DNA of 64,000 nucleotides from Pyrococcus sp. NA2 (GTDB lineage: Archaea; Methanobacteriota_B; Thermococci; Thermococcales; Thermococcaceae). The stretch spans positions 930,001-994,000 of the forward strand of contig NC_015474.1 in NCBI RefSeq assembly GCF_000211475.1, given 5' to 3'. The notes under the pieces were generated by a model. It had not been told where the DNA came from and searched no databases. It saw only the letters and a program-made list of their open reading frames with translations. Each line of letters starts with the position of its first letter. Within the stretch, counting starts at the first letter, position 1. This document shows, one piece after another, positions 50,849 through 60,094 of the stretch. A program made the translations under genes and the position numbers.

Positions 50849-51679
50849 ATGCTCCCGGAGCGCGTGATTGAAATAATACATGAGATGAAGGCCGAGAGGA
50901 TAAGAGGGGCCAGCTGGTTAGCCAAGAGGGGTGCGGAAGCCTTTCTGGCTTTGGCTGAGGAGTTGGATGAGGCCTTGCTTGAAGATGCCATAAGGGAATT
51001 GAGGAGGGAGATAATCAACGTTAACCCTTCAATGGCCTCCCTTTACAACTTGGCTAGATTCATACCAGTAACTAACAAGCGAGAACTCGTCAGGATGAGG
51101 GCCCTTGAATTCCTCAGAAGGATTGAGGAGTCGAAGAGAGAACTGGCAAACGTTGGAGCCCAGCTTATAGAGGAGAGAGATGTAATAATAACCCACTCCT
51201 TCTCCTCAGCTGTTCTCGAGATATTCAGGATGGCAAAGGAGAGAAGGAAGTCGTTTAAGGTCATATTAACCGAGAGTTCTCCGGATTACGAGGGGATTCA
51301 CTTGGCTAAAGAGCTTGAGGAGCTCTCAATAGACTTTGAGATAATAACGGATGCCCAGCTCGGCCTCTTCTGCAGGAAGGCCACCTTGGCTATAGTCGGG
51401 GCTGATATGGTGACGAAGGATGGGAGTGTTGTAAACAAGGCTGGAACGTATCTGTTGGCTTTGGCATGTCACGAAAATGACGTCCCCTTCTACGTTGCAG
51501 CCGAAACCTACAAGTTCCACCCAACTTTAAGGGCCAATGAAGTTACCCTCATGGAGAGGGACTTTGAGAGGGGCAACTTCAGGGTTAGGAATGTCCTCTT
51601 CGATGTAACCCCCTGGAAGTTCATAAGGGGAATAATAACGGAGCTCGGGATAGTCATACCACCGAGGGATATTCAATGA
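50849..51679 (+). CDS. eIF2B alpha/beta/delta-family protein
   Basis: A 276-residue member of the eIF2B/MtnA/ribose-1,5-bisphosphate isomerase superfamily. Features are IRGASWLAKRGAEAFLALAE (residues 18-37), ITHSFSSAVLEIFRMAKERR, ILTESSPDYEGIHLAKELEE, and the family core LAIVGADMVTKDGSVVNKAG (about 181-200) with FYVAAETYKFHP. Archaeal members include putative aIF2B subunits and sugar-phosphate isomerases; it is shorter than the R15P isomerases I know of, so I favour the aIF2B-like subfamily. It lies one base behind the CinA-like gene and overlaps the MutS-like gene by four bases. Confidence 0.83.
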   Translation: MLPERVIEIIHEMKAERIRGASWLAKRGAEAFLALAEELDEALLEDAIRELRREIINVNPSMASLYNLARFIPVTNKRELVRMRALEFLRRIEESKRELANVGAQLIEERDVIITHSFSSAVLEIFRMAKERRKSFKVILTESSPDYEGIHLAKELEELSIDFEIITDAQLGLFCRKATLAIVGADMVTKDGSVVNKAGTYLLALACHENDVPFYVAAETYKFHPTLRANEVTLMERDFERGNFRVRNVLFDVTPWKFIRGIITELGIVIPPRDIQ

Positions 51680-53355
51680 GGCTTAGGGGAGATGCGAGGG
51701 ACATCTACAGGGCCATAAGGAGGAGGATAGAGGGCGAGATCAAGGTTGAGAGGGCCAAGGAGTTCCTCAAAAATATAGAACCTACCAGTGACAAGGGGGA
51801 AATTCTTAGGAGACAGGAATACTTTAAGAGGGCCTTTTCCTCCGTGGATGAGAAGCTTGAAGAGGTTATAATGAAGGTTAGGCCAATAAGGTTCAGGAGG
51901 GAATTCTTGACGGACAGGGTTCTCATAGTTAGTGAGGAAGAAGTTGAGGAGGCCGAGAAGCTTGGCTTATGCCTAGTCTCCACGGAACCCGTTGAAGGCT
52001 ATGACTTAGTTCTAAGTACAATAGGTTATGGGATTGACGTAGAGCTGAAACCTCATGATATAGCTCCAGAGCTCTACGTTAAGCCTTTATGGGAGAACAG
52101 GGATGTGCTTAAGGCTTTAGCGACCCTCTTCCCTGGAGGGGTCTCGGGAAAAATCCTGGAGAGCTTAGCTGAGCTTGAAGATGTCTTCAAGAGGCTTGAG
52201 GCTATTGAAAAGCTCGAGGAGAGGATAAGAGAGGAAGAGGCAAGATTAAACAGGAGGATAGAGGAGAGGCTTGAGAAGTTCAAGCTAACCCTCAGCGGGA
52301 GGGAGTTGGTGGAATTCATAAAATCCCTTAAGTCTGGGGATATTGATTTGATTCTTTCAAAATTCTCGACGCTTAACGATGAGATACTCGAGGAGATAAG
52401 GAAGAGCGAGGAAAGGATATCGAAGGAGATTGGAGTTGATCTGGAAATATTTCCGAGGGAGTATCCGGTTGAGGTTCCTCCAGAGGTCATAGAGAGGTTG
52501 AGGGAAACTATAGAGAGGGAGGTAAAGCTGGAGCTCTACCTCAAATCGAGGGAAGTCTTAGCTGAGATCCTCCCGTACTTACCAAGGCTTAAGGAGGAGA
52601 TAGAGAAGGCCTATGAGCTTGAGTTCATAATAGCCCTCAAGAGGTTCTCGAAGAATTTTACCTTCCCAAGGATTGAGGAAGGTGGCATAGGATTCGTTGA
52701 AGGTAGAAACATCTTCATAGATAACCCACAGCCAATTAGCTACTTTGTTGGGAGAGCCAAGGGGCCCTTTAAGGGAGTTAAGGAGACGAACGTTGTTATC
52801 TTAACTGGAGCAAACAGCGGTGGAAAGACCTCCTTGTTGGAGTTAATGCTTCAGATAGTTATTCTTGCTCACATGGGCCTTCCAGTTCCAGCTAGAGAAG
52901 CTTGGGTTGAGGTGCTTGACGAGGTATTCTTCTTTAAGAGGAAGAGGACGAACTACACGGCCGGAGCCTTTGAAACCTCCTTAAAATCCATGGTGAAATC
53001 CTTAAAAGGGAAGGGGAGGAAGCTTCTCTTGATAGATGAGTTCGAGGTCATAACTGAACCTGGGGCTGCAGTTAAGATACTCGCGGAGCTCCTCAGGATA
53101 GGCCTCTCGAAGGGCTTCTACATCGTCGTTGTATCCCACTTGGGTGAAGACCTGATGAAGGAGCTTCCGGAGGCTAGAGTCGATGGAATAGAGGCAAAGG
53201 GTTTGGACGAGAGTCTTAACTTGATAGTTGACAGGCAGCCCAAGTTCGGTGTCGTTGGGAAGAGCACTCCCGAGCTCATCCTCGAGAGGCTTGCGAGGAA
53301 GGGAAGAGGCGAAGAGAGGGAGATTTTGATGAAGGTGTTAAGGAGGCTTAAATGA
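51676..53355 (+). CDS. MutS-family ATPase (archaeal MutS2/MutS5-like)
   Basis: A 559-residue protein with a coiled-coil/clamp-like middle (about residues 165-290, rich in Glu/Arg/Lys) and a C-terminal MutS ATPase domain. Walker A is VVILTGANSGGKTSLLELML (about 374-393), Walker B KLLLIDEFEVITEPGAAVKI, and FYIVVVSHLGEDLMKELP is the sensor histidine region. The mismatch-binding N-terminal domain of MutS1 and the Smr nuclease end of MutS2 are both missing. Its DNA role is not defined; recombination control is possible by analogy. It overlaps the upstream gene (ATGA). Confidence 0.85.
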   Translation: MRLRGDARDIYRAIRRRIEGEIKVERAKEFLKNIEPTSDKGEILRRQEYFKRAFSSVDEKLEEVIMKVRPIRFRREFLTDRVLIVSEEEVEEAEKLGLCLVSTEPVEGYDLVLSTIGYGIDVELKPHDIAPELYVKPLWENRDVLKALATLFPGGVSGKILESLAELEDVFKRLEAIEKLEERIREEEARLNRRIEERLEKFKLTLSGRELVEFIKSLKSGDIDLILSKFSTLNDEILEEIRKSEERISKEIGVDLEIFPREYPVEVPPEVIERLRETIEREVKLELYLKSREVLAEILPYLPRLKEEIEKAYELEFIIALKRFSKNFTFPRIEEGGIGFVEGRNIFIDNPQPISYFVGRAKGPFKGVKETNVVILTGANSGGKTSLLELMLQIVILAHMGLPVPAREAWVEVLDEVFFFKRKRTNYTAGAFETSLKSMVKSLKGKGRKLLLIDEFEVITEPGAAVKILAELLRIGLSKGFYIVVVSHLGEDLMKELPEARVDGIEAKGLDESLNLIVDRQPKFGVVGKSTPELILERLARKGRGEEREILMKVLRRLK

Positions 53356-53419
53356 TACATATGTACCTACACAAAATGTATTAATAAAACATAGTCAGAG
53401 ACAAAAATGGTTAAAATAA

Positions 53420-54739
<1,320 letters not shown>

Positions 54740-54740
54740 A

Positions 54741-54766
54741 ATTTTTATTGCAATTAATTATTTTTT
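54741..54766 (+). terminator. T-rich terminator behind the chemotaxis receptor
   Basis: ATTTTTATT and then TTATTTTTTG follow the stop codon within 30 bases. Runs of five or more T on the coding strand are the usual archaeal termination signal. Confidence 0.45.
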
Positions 54767-54767
54767 G

Positions 54768-55012
54768 TAGTATAAATTGTTCTGTTTTGATATAAAATAT
54801 CGTTTCTTAATAATTGAATCGAAATATATCGTTAGGCTTTTAAATATTAAATATATCATAATATTATACCAGTTGAAAGAATTGTGCAAAGAAAGTACCT
54901 GATTACCGACAAAGGGGAAGTCGCAACAAGTGAGCTTGCATATGCATATGTAGTACATGAAGTCATCCCCAAATGTAGGATAGTCTCGAAATCCAATTAA
55001 GGGTGGTAGAAT
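54768..55012. other. Intergenic stretch with a coding remnant
   Basis: The plus strand from about 54866 to 55000 is open and reads VERIVQRKYLITDKGEVATS, ELAYAYVVHEVIPKCRIVSK and stop. It has no ATG; a GTG at 54884 could start a 38-residue peptide. It looks like the C-terminal end of a lost gene, which I cannot name. The first 100 bases are very AT-rich. GGGTGG before 55013 is the site for the next gene. Confidence 0.4.
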
Positions 55013-55921
55013 ATGAAAAAAACTTTTTTGATCTCTGGAATTTTGTTGCTAATATTTTTAATCATTATCATGTTTTATGTAAAACCAACGACAACGTCAC
55101 AACCCATTATTGAAAACAATCAAACATCTCCTGTAAAGGATAACTCTACCAATGTTTACCGATTACTTCCAAGCTATGTTGGTTATGCTTACGTCTATCC
55201 AAATGAGCCAATACAGCTAACGTTCTATTGGTGCTATCCTGGGAATTTCAACAGTTCGACAAATGTTGTTCTCTCCCTTGCTAGGTTTCATCAAATTTAC
55301 AATTATGAAAAGTTAAAAAACATAAATAGAACATTTTTAGGTTATATTCCATTGACCATAACTATGAACTTTAGCAAACCTAACTACCAGTATAGCTATG
55401 GAGTTTATGCGAAGGCAATATTATGGGTTGGGGAAAATATAGCAAATGAGAGCTCAGTCTTTGTTGATATTTCCATTCAGGTGGCCAATATTACGCCAGA
55501 AGATGTTCCACTTGAGTTTGGTCATTATAGTTCAAGTTATGTGTCTTTCACAAAGGAGAATGAAATAATCGCCTATGCAGTAGAAATTAGAAATCCTACA
55601 GGGCACAGGGTCGAAATTTTAAATGTCTCATACCCAAGACTTGTAGTTGTTCCCAGCTATAATATCTCAATTTTAAAATTTGGAATTCTAAATGCGAGTG
55701 ACGTCTCTAGAGTCCCCCTAACGCCTCCAAAGAATCTCAGTGTAGTACTTCCACCCCATGGAACTGGCGTTCTCGTTACCTACATTCAGGTTGGCAAAGA
55801 TGTTCAAGGCCTCTACTTTAAGCCAAGAATAACCCTGCGTATTGAAAATAAGGAGATTATGATCCCTGGCCCCCCGTTTTCATATGTTAGAATTACAGAA
55901 CCTTGCCCTGGGGCTAACTGA
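55013..55921 (+). CDS. Membrane-anchored secreted protein, unknown function
   Basis: A 302-residue protein with a single N-terminal membrane segment (FLISGILLLIFLIIIMFYVK, residues 4-23) and a Thr/Asn-rich linker, then an extracellular beta-rich domain. It has at least ten N-x-S/T sites (for example NQT, NST, NSS, NRT, NFS, NES, NIT, NVS, NIS, NAS, NLS), so it could be an N-glycosylated surface protein. No known domain is recognised. Its AT content is higher than that of its neighbours. The end overlaps the end of the convergent Bud32 gene by eight bases. Confidence 0.7.
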   Translation: MKKTFLISGILLLIFLIIIMFYVKPTTTSQPIIENNQTSPVKDNSTNVYRLLPSYVGYAYVYPNEPIQLTFYWCYPGNFNSSTNVVLSLARFHQIYNYEKLKNINRTFLGYIPLTITMNFSKPNYQYSYGVYAKAILWVGENIANESSVFVDISIQVANITPEDVPLEFGHYSSSYVSFTKENEIIAYAVEIRNPTGHRVEILNVSYPRLVVVPSYNISILKFGILNASDVSRVPLTPPKNLSVVLPPHGTGVLVTYIQVGKDVQGLYFKPRITLRIENKEIMIPGPPFSYVRITEPCPGAN

Positions 55922-56600
55922 TCCATCTTCTTTCTCTGTATCTTCCCCTAAGCTCTATCTCCCTGATCTTATCCTCAATGTCTTTCCTTACTTCAGATCC
56001 CCTAATTTCCTCGTAACCCCTAAGCACTTCCATGAATCCCCTTTCAAACCACCTATAGTGCGTGCTCTCCATCGCCCTCTTCAGTAGGTGAAGATCCACT
56101 CCCTGGGCCTCCAGTGAATCATCGAACTCTGCTAGTCCAAAGTCTATGAAGTAAACGTTGCCTCCCCTCATAATCATGTTTGAAGTTGTGAGATCACCGT
56201 GAACTATTCCTGCCTCATGGAGTTTTCCAACTTCCCTCCCAACTTCCCTACATATTCTGAGTCTTTCCTCCATTGGCAGTCTCTCCAGCAATTCCTTCAA
56301 CCTTTCACCTTCTATGTACTCCATGACTATTATCATCCTCTTCGTGTCCACTTCAAATACATATGGAACGTGAACGCCAAACTGCTTTGCCCTGTGCAGT
56401 ATTCTGGCTTCCCTTATCGTTCTCTCCTTTCTCAGCTTCAAATCTATCTCAGGTATCCTGTACCTCTTCTGAATTCTCTCCTTGACGATGACCTTTATTG
56501 GGTAATCAAAATAGAGCTCGGAAAATTCAGCAATGTATATCTTGGCCTCGGCTCCCTGCTTTATGAGCCTCACGTTTACCCCCTTAGTTATAGGCTCCAA
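55914..56600 (-). CDS. bud32: KEOPS complex kinase/ATPase Bud32
   Basis: A 228-residue atypical small kinase, a subunit of KEOPS, needed for tRNA t6A37 formation with Kae1 and with the TC-AMP made by Sua5 (45530). Motifs are AEAKIYIAEFSELYFDYPIK (N-lobe), IPEIDLKLRKERTIREARIL, the catalytic loop GIVHGDLTTSNMIMRGGNVY (about residues 131-150) and the metal-binding YFIDFGLAEFDD (DFG-like). The C-terminus has the basic KIREIELRGRYRERRW tail. It is not fused to Kae1, as in other Thermococcales. Its upstream neighbour is divergent. Confidence 0.93.
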   Translation of the reverse strand: MEPITKGVNVRLIKQGAEAKIYIAEFSELYFDYPIKVIVKERIQKRYRIPEIDLKLRKERTIREARILHRAKQFGVHVPYVFEVDTKRMIIVMEYIEGERLKELLERLPMEERLRICREVGREVGKLHEAGIVHGDLTTSNMIMRGGNVYFIDFGLAEFDDSLEAQGVDLHLLKRAMESTHYRWFERGFMEVLRGYEEIRGSEVRKDIEDKIREIELRGRYRERRWIS

Positions 56601-56635
56601 AACCCTTATATCCCTTTACAACAGAATTTATCTGG

Positions 56636-56806
56636 ATGAAAATGATGAGGGCTCAGACCGCGATCGAGTATCTCTTCATGCTTGCAGCTGTGCTAATCCT
56701 AGTGGCGATAGTGTTTAAGGTAGTTCTAGATACAATGAGAACCCTCAGCGATTCTGTTAGTGAGTATTCTAAGGTAGTTAGGGAGAAGCTCCTAGAGAAT
56801 CTTTGA
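56636..56806 (+). CDS. Class III signal peptide protein (type IV pilin-like)
   Basis: A 56-residue protein: a short basic leader (MKMMRA) directly before QTAIEYLFMLAAVLILVAIV and a helical tail (DTMRTLSDSVSEYSKVVREK). The Q-T/S-x-x-E-Y start of the hydrophobic helix is the archaeal class III signal peptide, cut by an EppA-type prepilin peptidase between the leader and Gln. In-frame ATGs at 56636, 56642 and 56645 are all possible starts. The next gene, 12 bases downstream, is a prepilin-peptidase-like protein, so the two form a pair. The small size suggests a minor pilin or filament adaptor. Confidence 0.85.
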   Translation: MKMMRAQTAIEYLFMLAAVLILVAIVFKVVLDTMRTLSDSVSEYSKVVREKLLENL

Positions 56807-56818
56807 GGAGGTGGTTGA

Positions 56819-57997
56819 GTGCTACCCCTAATATTGGGTGCCATAGTGGGTATTCTAACTTCCTATACCGACATTAGGACGAGTTACATCTATGAGGAGC
56901 ACTTCTTTCCAACGATCTCCTTGATATCCAAGTGGTGGTGCAAGAGGAGGGGTTGCGTCTATGAAACAAAGGGCCCTTACGTGCCTCTAGTTGAGGTAGG
57001 CATTCTCTACAACATCATCCTTGGCATTAAACATGGAAACACCCTTGAAGCGGTCTCCCCGCTCATTGGTCTGGCTTTTGGCTTTCTTCTGGGCTACTTC
57101 CTCTACTATACTGGGGGATGGGCAAGTGGAGATGTAATAATCCTGGCCTCTTACTCAGCTTTACTTCCCTTTGCCCCCTCAACTGCAAAGTATCCCGCTC
57201 CTTACTCTGTTATTCTTCCTCTAAACTCCATCACAATCTTGGTGACCTCTGTACTCTTGATATTCCCCCTCCTCATCGTGTATTCCATAGCTGGGTTGAT
57301 AATTAAGGGGAAGGGGAGGAAAATAGTTGAGATCCTTTGGAGTGGCATAAGGAACGTTATTGAGCTGACCCTCTGGGTAAATGCCTCCATAGTTCTACTT
57401 GCAATTCTCAGGATTCACGTGCACATTCCAAGGGTTCTTGGTTTATTGTTGACGTTCATTTTAATCTTGATCTTTGGAAAGCTTAAATTGCTAGGCGATG
57501 TCCTGGGAGTGGCACTCTTGGGATACGGGATTTATCTAGTGGGCCTTGATTATATCTACCTATTTGCAAAGCTTTTCCTGATGGTTTATGCATTCAAGGT
57601 TCTATGGTCCTCTGTGAAGCTCTTAAGGAAAGAGGTTCTTGTTGAGGAGAGATCCGTTGAGGAACTCAATCCCGGAGACGTCCTCGGCGAGAGGATAATC
57701 ATGAGGGATGAAGAGATAGTCAGGGACAGATCAGACTTCTTCGAGAAGTTAGCCAAACTCCTCAAGGGGCAGAAAATTGAGAGTATCGAAGGGGAGGAGA
57801 TAGCTGGCTTTAGCGTTGAAGGATTAACTGAAGAACAAATAGCTAAGCTTAAAGAGCTAGTTAAGGAGGGTAAGCTGGAGGACAAGTTCCTAGTTAGAAA
57901 AGCAATGCCCTTCGCTCCAGCCCTCTTCCTGGGGTTCCTGGTTAGCTATTATTTCGGTGACATACTCTGGTGGTTGATCTTAGGATTTTTAAGATGA
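56819..57997 (+). CDS. Prepilin peptidase-like membrane protein (A24 family)
   Basis: A 392-residue membrane protein with eight to nine predicted segments. The aspartates expected in the A24 family are in LTSYTDIRTSYIYEEHF (Asp near residue 18) and in GGWASGDVIILASY (Asp near 106; the family GxGD is here AxGD). A cytoplasmic domain (about 265-365) carries SVEELNPGDVLGERIIMRDE and VEGLTEEQIAKLKELVKEGK, an extension not found in minimal preflagellin peptidases. GTG 56819 follows GGAGGTGG. It lies behind a class III signal peptide protein, its likely substrate. Confidence 0.82.
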   Translation: MLPLILGAIVGILTSYTDIRTSYIYEEHFFPTISLISKWWCKRRGCVYETKGPYVPLVEVGILYNIILGIKHGNTLEAVSPLIGLAFGFLLGYFLYYTGGWASGDVIILASYSALLPFAPSTAKYPAPYSVILPLNSITILVTSVLLIFPLLIVYSIAGLIIKGKGRKIVEILWSGIRNVIELTLWVNASIVLLAILRIHVHIPRVLGLLLTFILILIFGKLKLLGDVLGVALLGYGIYLVGLDYIYLFAKLFLMVYAFKVLWSSVKLLRKEVLVEERSVEELNPGDVLGERIIMRDEEIVRDRSDFFEKLAKLLKGQKIESIEGEEIAGFSVEGLTEEQIAKLKELVKEGKLEDKFLVRKAMPFAPALFLGFLVSYYFGDILWWLILGFLR

Positions 57998-58016
57998 AAC
58001 TTAGACCTTTGAAGTG

Positions 58017-58367
58017 ATGAAGATCTACAGGCTCTACCTGAGGGACGAGTACCTGGAGATGATCAAGAGCGGGAAGAAGAGAATTGAGGTTAGGGTTGCC
58101 TATCCTCAATTTAAGGGGATGAAGAGGGGTGACAAGATAATATTCAATGACTCCATTCCAGCGGAGGTAATCGAGGTAAAGCACTACGAAACCTTCAGGC
58201 AGGTGTTGAGGGAGGAGCCAATCGATAAGATATTCCCGGATGAGCCGAGCTTTGAGAGGGCCCTGAGAAGGTTTCACAACATGTATCCTAAGTGGAAGGA
58301 GAACCGTTATGGCGTTATAGCGATAAAGTTCAGGTTGCTTGGGAGGGATAGGAATGAAGAACCTTAA
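58017..58367 (+). CDS. ASCH-domain protein (PUA-like)
   Basis: A 116-residue ASCH protein: [40 protein letters not shown] and [20 protein letters not shown], ending [13 protein letters not shown]. The ASCH fold is related to PUA and binds RNA; some members act on N4-acetylcytidine. The basic GKKRIEVR stretch is the usual conserved core (K..E.R). ATG 58017 is favoured over GTG 58014. A second ASCH gene overlaps its end (ATG 58354), so the two are likely co-transcribed. Confidence 0.82.
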   Translation: MKIYRLYLRDEYLEMIKSGKKRIEVRVAYPQFKGMKRGDKIIFNDSIPAEVIEVKHYETFRQVLREEPIDKIFPDEPSFERALRRFHNMYPKWKENRYGVIAIKFRLLGRDRNEEP

Positions 58368-58926
58368 GTTCGATGGGAAGTACAAGGACGACATAATCTC
58401 TGGAAGGAAGAGGGCCACGATAAGGCTCGGAAGGAAGGTCAACCTAAAGCCTGGAGAGAACGTCTTGGTTCACGCCGGAGGTTACGTCCTGGGTAAGGCC
58501 AGGATAACGAATGTTGTGACAAAGAAGGTTTCGGAGCTAACTGATGAGGATGCAAGGAAGGATGGATTCAGAAACAGGGAGGAGCTCCTAGAGGCGCTGA
58601 GGCAACACTACAAGTTCGTGAGGCCAGACTCTCCGGCAACGATAGTTGAGTTTGAGATGATAGAATTGCTCGACAAACCGATTCTCTCTGCTGACTTTCC
58701 ATATGAGGGGAACAATCCAATAGAGATAGCCGAACTCGCTTTGAAGCATCTCGACAACTTGAGCTTTGAGGAGGTTGCCCTACTTAAGCTCTTCTTAAAG
58801 GAAGGTAGTTTAAGGAAAGCTGCAATGAAACTTGGTGGCCTAAACAAGAGGTACAAGATAAGGGAAGTTCTCAGGAGGGCTTACGAGGAGCTTAAGAGGA
58901 GAGGGATAATGAAGCCTAGGATTTGA
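58354..58926 (+). CDS. ASCH-domain protein with C-terminal helical extension
   Basis: About 190 residues. The ASCH part is [40 protein letters not shown] and [20 protein letters not shown] (residues 1-105); TRATIR-like core RKRATIRLG is the signature. The C-terminal part [40 protein letters not shown] is a helix-turn-helix-like extension. The start ATG 58354 lies in the 3' end of the first ASCH gene; a TTG at 58339 is not needed. The 3' end overlaps the convergent Bax1 gene by 11 bases. Role unknown, probably RNA-related. Confidence 0.82.
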   Translation: MKNLKFDGKYKDDIISGRKRATIRLGRKVNLKPGENVLVHAGGYVLGKARITNVVTKKVSELTDEDARKDGFRNREELLEALRQHYKFVRPDSPATIVEFEMIELLDKPILSADFPYEGNNPIEIAELALKHLDNLSFEEVALLKLFLKEGSLRKAAMKLGGLNKRYKIREVLRRAYEELKRRGIMKPRI

Positions 58927-60055
58927 GCTTCTCCTTGAGCTTTGCAATGACCTCCTTGTAAGGTATCTTCCCCTTTCTCATAAGGATTATCTCCTTCCCA
59001 GGAATTCTGGAGGCCTTCTCGGCAAATAATTCATCGTTGACTATCAGGAGAATTGGCACGTTTGCCTGGGCTATCTTCTCGAGCTTCCTCTCTAAGTACT
59101 CCCTGGTCCAAAAGCCAACTATCTCAACGTACACCTCTTTACCCCCTTTCCTCACGAGGAAATCTGGTATGTAAGCGTACTTTCCGACCTTTATTATCCC
59201 TGGCTCGTAGATGACATCAACCTCAAGTATCCTTCTCACCTTCGATGCGAACTCCCTCTCGAGTGAAGAGGAATACTCGATCTCCTCCTCGAGCTCTGGT
59301 AGCTTAACCTCGTCCTCACTTGACAGCTCAAAGATGTATATCCTCTTGTTGTCTCCCAGTATTTCGGCCCTCATCCACCAGCTCTCGGCCTTAACTATTT
59401 CGGGAATTAGCTTTGCGATTGAGGTTCCATATTTCCTGGTAAGCTTTAAGAGGGTAGCAGGTCCCGTAACCTCGATGTTGTCCTCATAAATCTCGTACAT
59501 TAATCCAAGGAGCTTTATTGCCCTGAATATCCTCTTGAAATTTGATGAAACTCTGAATGTTAGCCTGACGGCATTAAACATTAAGGTTTGTATCAGCGAG
59601 AGGTTGTACCTTCTTACGAGCTCCTCGGGTTCAATTTCTGGGACTTCCTCTATCACCCTTTCCTCCTCCCTATCGGCGAACATAGCCCTCTCTATTTCAT
59701 CAACGCTAACTCCGAAGTGCTCTGCAGCTTCTTTAATCACCTTTATCCTCTCGAACTCGTTGGTTACGTAGCCCCTCTCGAAGAGAAACCTCCTAACCTC
59801 CAGGGGATTTAAGCTGGTTGGTATTCCTAGCTTGACCTCCCTTTCGATTATCTTTGCGAACCCTCGAACCTTTTTGTAGGTTTCAGCACTCTCCATGTGC
59901 CTTAATTTCTCCTGGAGATCACCATAGCTCTGTCCAATGCTAGATTTAAACGCTATGATAACAGCTCTCGCGAGCTTCAGATGTTCATCCCCGGCGAAGT
60001 TCAAGTGTATCCTCCCACCGCTCCTCCTTGCATCTAGGAGCTCTCTTGGAAGCAT
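58916..60055 (-). CDS. bax1: Bax1-type nuclease (DUF790)
   Basis: A 379-residue DUF790 protein, in archaea called Bax1, a structure-specific endonuclease that acts with the XPB helicase. It starts MLPRELLDARRSGGRIHLNF. The C-terminal PD-(D/E)XK-like part has VGKYAYIPDFLVRKGGKEVY with VEIVGFWTREYLERKLEKIA (PDF...E.VGFW, about residues 294-333). The middle is helical (DUF790 core). It is divergent from the XPB gene (33 bases between the annotated starts), the arrangement in which the pair regularly occurs. A role in nucleotide-excision-type repair or bubble DNA cleavage is inferred from described homologues. Confidence 0.9.
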   Translation of the reverse strand: MLPRELLDARRSGGRIHLNFAGDEHLKLARAVIIAFKSSIGQSYGDLQEKLRHMESAETYKKVRGFAKIIEREVKLGIPTSLNPLEVRRFLFERGYVTNEFERIKVIKEAAEHFGVSVDEIERAMFADREEERVIEEVPEIEPEELVRRYNLSLIQTLMFNAVRLTFRVSSNFKRIFRAIKLLGLMYEIYEDNIEVTGPATLLKLTRKYGTSIAKLIPEIVKAESWWMRAEILGDNKRIYIFELSSEDEVKLPELEEEIEYSSSLEREFASKVRRILEVDVIYEPGIIKVGKYAYIPDFLVRKGGKEVYVEIVGFWTREYLERKLEKIAQANVPILLIVNDELFAEKASRIPGKEIILMRKGKIPYKEVIAKLKEKLKS

Positions 60056-60094
60056 GAGGGAAGTTTTAAAACCATCCTTAATAACCTTGTGAAG

